Source of the DNA: Streptosporangium sp. NBC_01495
GTDB taxonomy: Bacteria > Actinomycetota > Actinomycetes > Streptosporangiales > Streptosporangiaceae
Direction of reading: 5' to 3'
Assembly (NCBI RefSeq): GCF_036250735.1
Contig: NZ_CP109430.1
Location: forward strand, 10,664,001 to 10,728,000
Length of the DNA stretch: 64,000 nucleotides
Positions 60,788 through 64,000 of the stretch are shown one piece after another. Within the stretch, counting starts at the first letter, position 1; every line of letters begins with the position of its first letter. A program made the translations under genes and the position numbers. Under the pieces are notes generated by a model. That model saw only the letters and a program-made list of their open reading frames with translations. It did no database searches and had not been told where the DNA came from.

Positions 60788-61081
60788 ATGTTCCGGCACG
60801 TCGTGCTGTTCACCTGGACGGAAGAGGCCACCGAGGAGCAGAGGGCCAGGGTCGCCACGGAGCTCGGCAGGCTGCCCGAGGCCATCACGGAGATCCGCTC
60901 CTACACCGTCGGCCCCGACGCGGGCGTGAACCCGGGCAACCACCAGTTCGCCGTCGTCGCGGACTTCGACAGCGTCGACGACTTCATCGTCTACCGTGAC
61001 CACCCGCTGCACCAGGCCGCGATCGCCGAGCACATCAAGCCGATCGTGGCCTCGCGGGCGGCGGCGCAGTTCGAGGTCTAG
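60788..61081 (+). CDS. Dabb-family (stress-responsive A/B barrel) protein
   Basis: 97 aa. FRHVVLFTWTEEATEEQRARV, the helix, then SYTVGPDAGVNPGNHQFAVVADFDSVDDFIVYRDHPLHQAAIAEHIKPIV shows the Dabb pattern, with VxxF and HPxH-type residues. Dabb proteins form dimeric ferredoxin-like barrels, including the polyketide cyclase olivetolic acid cyclase and stress proteins. GAAGGGAAG precedes ATG 60788. It follows the exporter by 126 bp and may be co-transcribed. Function unknown. Confidence 0.85.
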   Translation: MFRHVVLFTWTEEATEEQRARVATELGRLPEAITEIRSYTVGPDAGVNPGNHQFAVVADFDSVDDFIVYRDHPLHQAAIAEHIKPIVASRAAAQFEV

Positions 61082-61108
61082 GCCGGCACGATCCGGGGTC
61101 CGGGGAGG

Positions 61109-61333
61109 TCAGACGTCCGGCGGGTGGTTCTCGCGGTGCATCAGGCGCTCCTCGGACGTGTGCCCGCGCTTGGGAGCCATCACGATGCTCAGCACGACGC
61201 CGACGGCACCGACGATCATGAAGATCAGGCCGATCACGTCGATGTGCACGGCCTCACCGAGGACGTCGGGATCGATGGCGAAGCGGAGGATGGCGCCGAG
61301 CGTGAGAAAGAAGATGCTGACCCCGACACCCAT
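61109..61333 (-). CDS. DUF6458 small membrane protein
   Basis: 74 aa with GGAGGAACCC before ATG 61333. Two hydrophobic helices (SIFFLTLGAILRFAID and VIGLIFMIVGAVGVVLSIVM) are followed by a charged tail (APKRGHTSEERLMHRENHPPDV). Small two-helix proteins of this type are widespread in actinobacteria with no assigned function. Confidence 0.75.
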   Translation of the reverse strand: MGVGVSIFFLTLGAILRFAIDPDVLGEAVHIDVIGLIFMIVGAVGVVLSIVMAPKRGHTSEERLMHRENHPPDV

Positions 61334-61384
61334 GGGTTCCTCCGGGAAGGCTGTACGTCAGGCAAAGAGACAGTCCGGGGTTGG

Positions 61385-62599
61385 TCATACCCTCTCAGGC
61401 GTGATCACACCACCGAGGATGGCCTTGTCCGCGGCGGTGGGCCCCGACGAGCCCAGCCACACCGGCACCTTGAGGGCCTCCGCCACCGCAGCGGGCCAGT
61501 CGTCGATCCCGTCGGCGTAGCGCGGCCCGGCCTCGCGCAGCCGTTCCGTCAGCCCGGCCTGCCCGTCGAGGTCGCCCGCCGCGCCCACCGGAAGCTCGCC
61601 GATGTCGTACGAGACACACATCCGCGACACCGGCGCGTCCAGGTGGGTGAGCGCGAGGGCGTCGGCCCCGCCGGAGACCGCCAGCGCGTAGCGGTGGGCC
61701 ACCGCGTCGAAGTGGCCGGTGCGGAAGGGCCCCTGCCAGGGGCCGGTCCCGTTGTGGGCCTCGGGCGGCGTGAGCGCCGCGTCCTCGGTGACCAGCGGTC
61801 CGGGGCCGTGCCGCGGGGTGTAGGTCCGCAGCACGCCCAGCCGCATGGCGGGCACCCCGTCGAGCAGCTCCAGCGCGTTGGCAAAGGTCGTCGTGCTCCA
61901 GGTGGTGTACGGGTGGAAGCCGTGCCACTCGTCGAGCAGCACGCCCTGCGCCCCCTCGAAGACCACGGGCCGCCTGCGCAGCAGCGCGGTCATGAACGAG
62001 GAACCGACCAGGATAACCCGCTCGGCGAACGCCCGGTAGGCGTCGACGCAGTCCTCCACGGGCGGCCCGGTCACCCCCAGGGCCTCGCGGAGCGCGCGCA
62101 GCTTGCGGGCGAGCCGGGCCGGCTCCTCGCAGTCGCCCGCGACCGGCGCGAGATCGGGGTGATCCAGGGCGTAGGCCATGGTCTCGCCGACGCCCATCCC
62201 GCACGACCCGTGCCGGTCCGCACCGCGCGCCAGCTCCCTGGCTCGCCCCGCCGCCACGTGGTACGGCGTGGCGAGCAGGGCGTCCCGGTCCACGGTGAGC
62301 AGGCAGAACGGGTTGGGGACGCCCAGCCTCTCCAGGTGGGCCGCCTCCCCGGCCAGTGACAGCGGATCCACGACCATGAACCTGGACAGGTGGGTCGGCA
62401 CGCCCCTGAACGTGCCCGCCCCGAACTGCGCGAACGTGTGGTGCCTCCCGTCGGGCAGGACGACGTTGTGACCCGCCTGCCCGCCCCCGTTGAACCTGAC
62501 GACCGCCTGGACGGGCTCGCGGGCGCAGAGCCAGTCGACGACGGTGCCCTTCCCCGCGTCGCCGTACCCGAGGTCGGTCACGATCACGTGCTCACGCAT
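61385..62599 (-). CDS. Divergent adenylosuccinate synthetase paralogue
   Basis: 404 aa from ATG 62599. The N-terminus REHVIVTDLGYGDAGKGTVVDWL keeps the catalytic Asp and the GxxGKG of the PurA GTP loop, but has GYGDAGKG instead of QWGDEGKG. FNGGGQAGHNVVLP retains the catalytic His, SCGMGVGETMAY replaces TTGRGIGPAY, and WQGPFRTGHFDAVAHRYA replaces the RRCGWLDxV substrate loop. About 25 residues shorter than housekeeping PurA. It may bind a different aspartate acceptor than IMP. No biosynthetic cluster surrounds it. Confidence 0.82.
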   Translation of the reverse strand: MREHVIVTDLGYGDAGKGTVVDWLCAREPVQAVVRFNGGGQAGHNVVLPDGRHHTFAQFGAGTFRGVPTHLSRFMVVDPLSLAGEAAHLERLGVPNPFCLLTVDRDALLATPYHVAAGRARELARGADRHGSCGMGVGETMAYALDHPDLAPVAGDCEEPARLARKLRALREALGVTGPPVEDCVDAYRAFAERVILVGSSFMTALLRRRPVVFEGAQGVLLDEWHGFHPYTTWSTTTFANALELLDGVPAMRLGVLRTYTPRHGPGPLVTEDAALTPPEAHNGTGPWQGPFRTGHFDAVAHRYALAVSGGADALALTHLDAPVSRMCVSYDIGELPVGAAGDLDGQAGLTERLREAGPRYADGIDDWPAAVAEALKVPVWLGSSGPTAADKAILGGVITPERV

Positions 62600-62731
62600 A
62601 CGGCCACCCGTCCACCTTCGTCTCCTCCCCTTCCTCTTCTTCTCACCGGTTCTCGCCGGCGAGTCGCTCCCCGCCGGCCCTCCGCAGGAAGCCCTCGTCT
62701 GCGCTTTCGCCGAGAGGCCTCGTCCGTCCCT

Positions 62732-62835
62732 CGACCGGAGGCTCCCGCCGAGCCATCCACCGGAGGCTCCCGCCGAGCCATCCACCGGAGGCTTCCCGCC
62801 GGTCCCTTCCACCGGAGGCTCCTCCCCGGCGGGGC
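62732..62835. repeat. 25-bp tandem repeat CCACCGGAGGCTCCCGCCGAGCCAT, about 4 copies
   Basis: Units at 62732, 62757, 62782 and 62809 (last spacing 27). It lies upstream of the PurA-like gene in the 322-bp gap 62600-62921, where no gene is visible. Confidence 0.8.
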
Positions 62836-62921
62836 GTTGTTCCCGCCGGGGAGGAGCCGTCTCCCTTCGTGGTGGCACTCCCCGCCGCTCTCGCGGTGGC
62901 CGCCGCACGGCGGGGAGGTCT

Positions 62922-63878
62922 TCAGAGCCGCATCACGCCGCTGTCGCCGCCCAGGTCGAGCCCGTCGGCCACCACGAGGGTGCCCCGGTCGAGCTTGGCG
63001 AGGGCCTTGCTCACGGCGGTTCCGGCGTTCGAGCCGAGCTCGTCGAGGTCGTCCAGCCCCTCCCGCAGGTCGATGGCGTCCTCGCCGAGGCCGACGGTGA
63101 GCGCGATGGTCTCGCAGACCGCGTCCAGGTCGTCCAGCTCCAGCACGTTCTGTCCGAGCAGCTCGCGCCAGGCGGCCAGCACCCGGCTGTCCCCGGCGTA
63201 ACTCGTCCCGGCGGGGAGGATGTAGTAGACGTCGTAGATCCTGGTCAGTTCGGCGACCATGTCCTTGGTCGGGATGTCGCGCTGGAGCCGCTCGCCGACC
63301 ACCTTCTCGACCTCGCGCCGCCTGACCTGCGGGTAGGGCAGCTCGTCGCCGATGATGAACAGGTAGCCCCGGCGGCCCCGCTTCTCGAAACAGTCGATCG
63401 AGGTGTGCCTGGCCATGAAGTACATCGCCAGCTCGTACGACTCGGTCATCTGGCCGCCGCCCCCGCCCTCAAGCAGGATCTTGCCCAGGTGCTCGTCCAT
63501 CCGGTTGTCGGACTCGAACTGGCCGACCTGCAGCGGGGCCCGGTCGCAGGTGGCGTCGCCGATCGCGCCGAAGAGGATCTGCGGGTCGGTGGCGTACCCC
63601 TTGCGGAGCAGCAGCCCGAGCAGGTCGGGCAGCTTGGTCTGGAGGGTGCGGGGCACCCCGCCCATCGAGCCGGTCACGTCGAACAGGACGGCCACGGCCA
63701 GGGAGTTGGGGTGCTCGGCGGAGTCACGGCTCTCGCGGAGCGTCACTCCGTGCGGGTCGAGGTCGGGGTGAGCGGAGCGGGCGCCGCTGTCGCTGTAGGC
63801 GAAGGCGCTCGAACCCTTGGCCGCGCGGTAGCTCGCGGCGGCGGAGTAGACGTCGGTGGACCAGATTCCGCTTCCCAC
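62922..63878 (-). CDS. VWA-domain protein with MIDAS motif
   Basis: 318 aa, GTG 63878 with AGGAG at 7 nt. After a non-secreted start (GSGIWSTDVYSAAASYRAAKG), the von Willebrand A domain begins SLAVAVLFDVTGSMGGVPRTLQ, giving a DxTGS form of the MIDAS metal site, with FGAIGDATCDRAPLQVGQFESDN and GRRGYLFIIGDELPYP as later strands. The helical C-terminus ends ALAKLDRGTLVVADGLDLGG. It is probably cytoplasmic, perhaps acting with the partly visible upstream gene. The role is unknown. Confidence 0.82.
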   Translation of the reverse strand: MGSGIWSTDVYSAAASYRAAKGSSAFAYSDSGARSAHPDLDPHGVTLRESRDSAEHPNSLAVAVLFDVTGSMGGVPRTLQTKLPDLLGLLLRKGYATDPQILFGAIGDATCDRAPLQVGQFESDNRMDEHLGKILLEGGGGGQMTESYELAMYFMARHTSIDCFEKRGRRGYLFIIGDELPYPQVRRREVEKVVGERLQRDIPTKDMVAELTRIYDVYYILPAGTSYAGDSRVLAAWRELLGQNVLELDDLDAVCETIALTVGLGEDAIDLREGLDDLDELGSNAGTAVSKALAKLDRGTLVVADGLDLGGDSGVMRL

Positions 63879-63931
63879 GGGTGATCTCCTCGGATCAGGG
63901 GTGGAACGTTCTATGAGGTCGTTTTGAAGGT

Positions 63932-64000
63932 CTAGAGATGGAGCGGCCGATATTTCCTCGGCCCGTACAGGTCGTCGAGCAGGTCGTCGAGCTCTCCCAG
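63932..64000 (-). CDS. 3' end of a protein gene (cut by window end)
   Basis: The frame is open from the window edge to TAG (63932-63934), giving 22 residues: LGELDDLLDDLYGPRK then YRPLHL. It lies 53 bp upstream of the VWA gene on the same strand, so it is probably in one operon with it. The acidic LDDLLDDLYG tail is distinctive, but the protein cannot be identified. Confidence 0.55.
   Translation of the reverse strand: MGELDDLLDDLYGPRKYRPLHL

Noticed and set aside
61385..62599. Phage-type PurZ (diaminopurine pathway)
   Set aside because: The catalytic Asp that PurZ is known to replace is still present, and no phage or dATPase genes are nearby.

Overview
The window is 64 kb of very GC-rich DNA with dense short operons, many GTG starts, 4-nt ATGA/GTGA overlaps and several apparently leaderless regulators. 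The block bldC / conserved 285-aa protein / valine dehydrogenase / DUF3073 / purM / purF (31.2-37.0 kb) matches, from memory, the gene order around SCO4091-SCO4086 of Streptomyces coelicolor. BldC, PhoX, GAF-ANTAR and STAS proteins and the AT-type purS/purQ/purL set also point to a filamentous actinomycete. The overall flavour suggests a Streptosporangiaceae-like chromosome, but that family assignment is inference. I saw no tRNA, rRNA, CRISPR array, insertion sequence or prophage.

Layout. 1-2.3 kb: end of an MFS exporter, a degenerate SDR and an SGNH hydrolase in one overlapping operon. 2.6-7.3 kb: secreted Tyr/Pro-repeat protein, RecD2 helicase, secreted ThuA-ricin protein. 7.7-10 kb: molybdate regulator (HTH-TOBE) with modB and modC but no modA. 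10-15.4 kb: oxidoreductases, SnoaL-like and DUF1772 proteins, a divergent NmrA/AraC pair and a single-pass Pro/Ser/Thr-rich protein. 15.8-20.7 kb: GH15 enzyme, tiny leaderless membrane peptide, Cys/Gln-rich small protein, tandem PAP2 phosphatases and a hypothetical protein. 20.8-24.1 kb: GAF, GAF-ANTAR and STAS signalling proteins, pyrD, a 16-bp tandem-repeat array and a CsoR-like operator in front of copZ. 24.1-31 kb: GH20 hexosaminidase, a lipoprotein, cell-wall amidase, LacI and TetR regulators. 31-39 kb: the developmental/purine block. 39.5-49.7 kb: PhoX, a TetR between two DHA2-type exporters, a membrane class III cyclase next to a Crp regulator, and a collagen-like secreted protein. 50-54.1 kb: purL, purQ, an RsbW-like ATPase and purS. 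54.6-58.2 kb: branched-chain 2-oxoacid dehydrogenase E1a/E1b/E2. 58.7-60.7 kb: a 37-residue Cys/Arg/Trp-rich peptide gene, a strong hairpin, then an ABC exporter. 60.8-64 kb: Dabb protein, DUF6458 protein, a divergent PurA paralogue, a VWA protein and the end of another gene.

The most striking unexplained unit is the peptide/hairpin/ABC-exporter locus at 58.66-60.66 kb. The peptide has a CC-R5-CGC-G4-WWW tail, a strong Shine-Dalgarno sequence and a 12-bp hairpin separating it from the exporter, which looks like a new class of exported small peptide. No modification enzyme is visible, so calling it a RiPP is a hypothesis.

Several intergenic gaps carry different short tandem repeats (10, 16, 22, 25, 28 and about 34 bp), and convergent gene ends carry long near-perfect hairpins. 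Starts were chosen from Shine-Dalgarno spacing, overlap with the neighbour, or a -10 box 5-8 nt upstream (leaderless).
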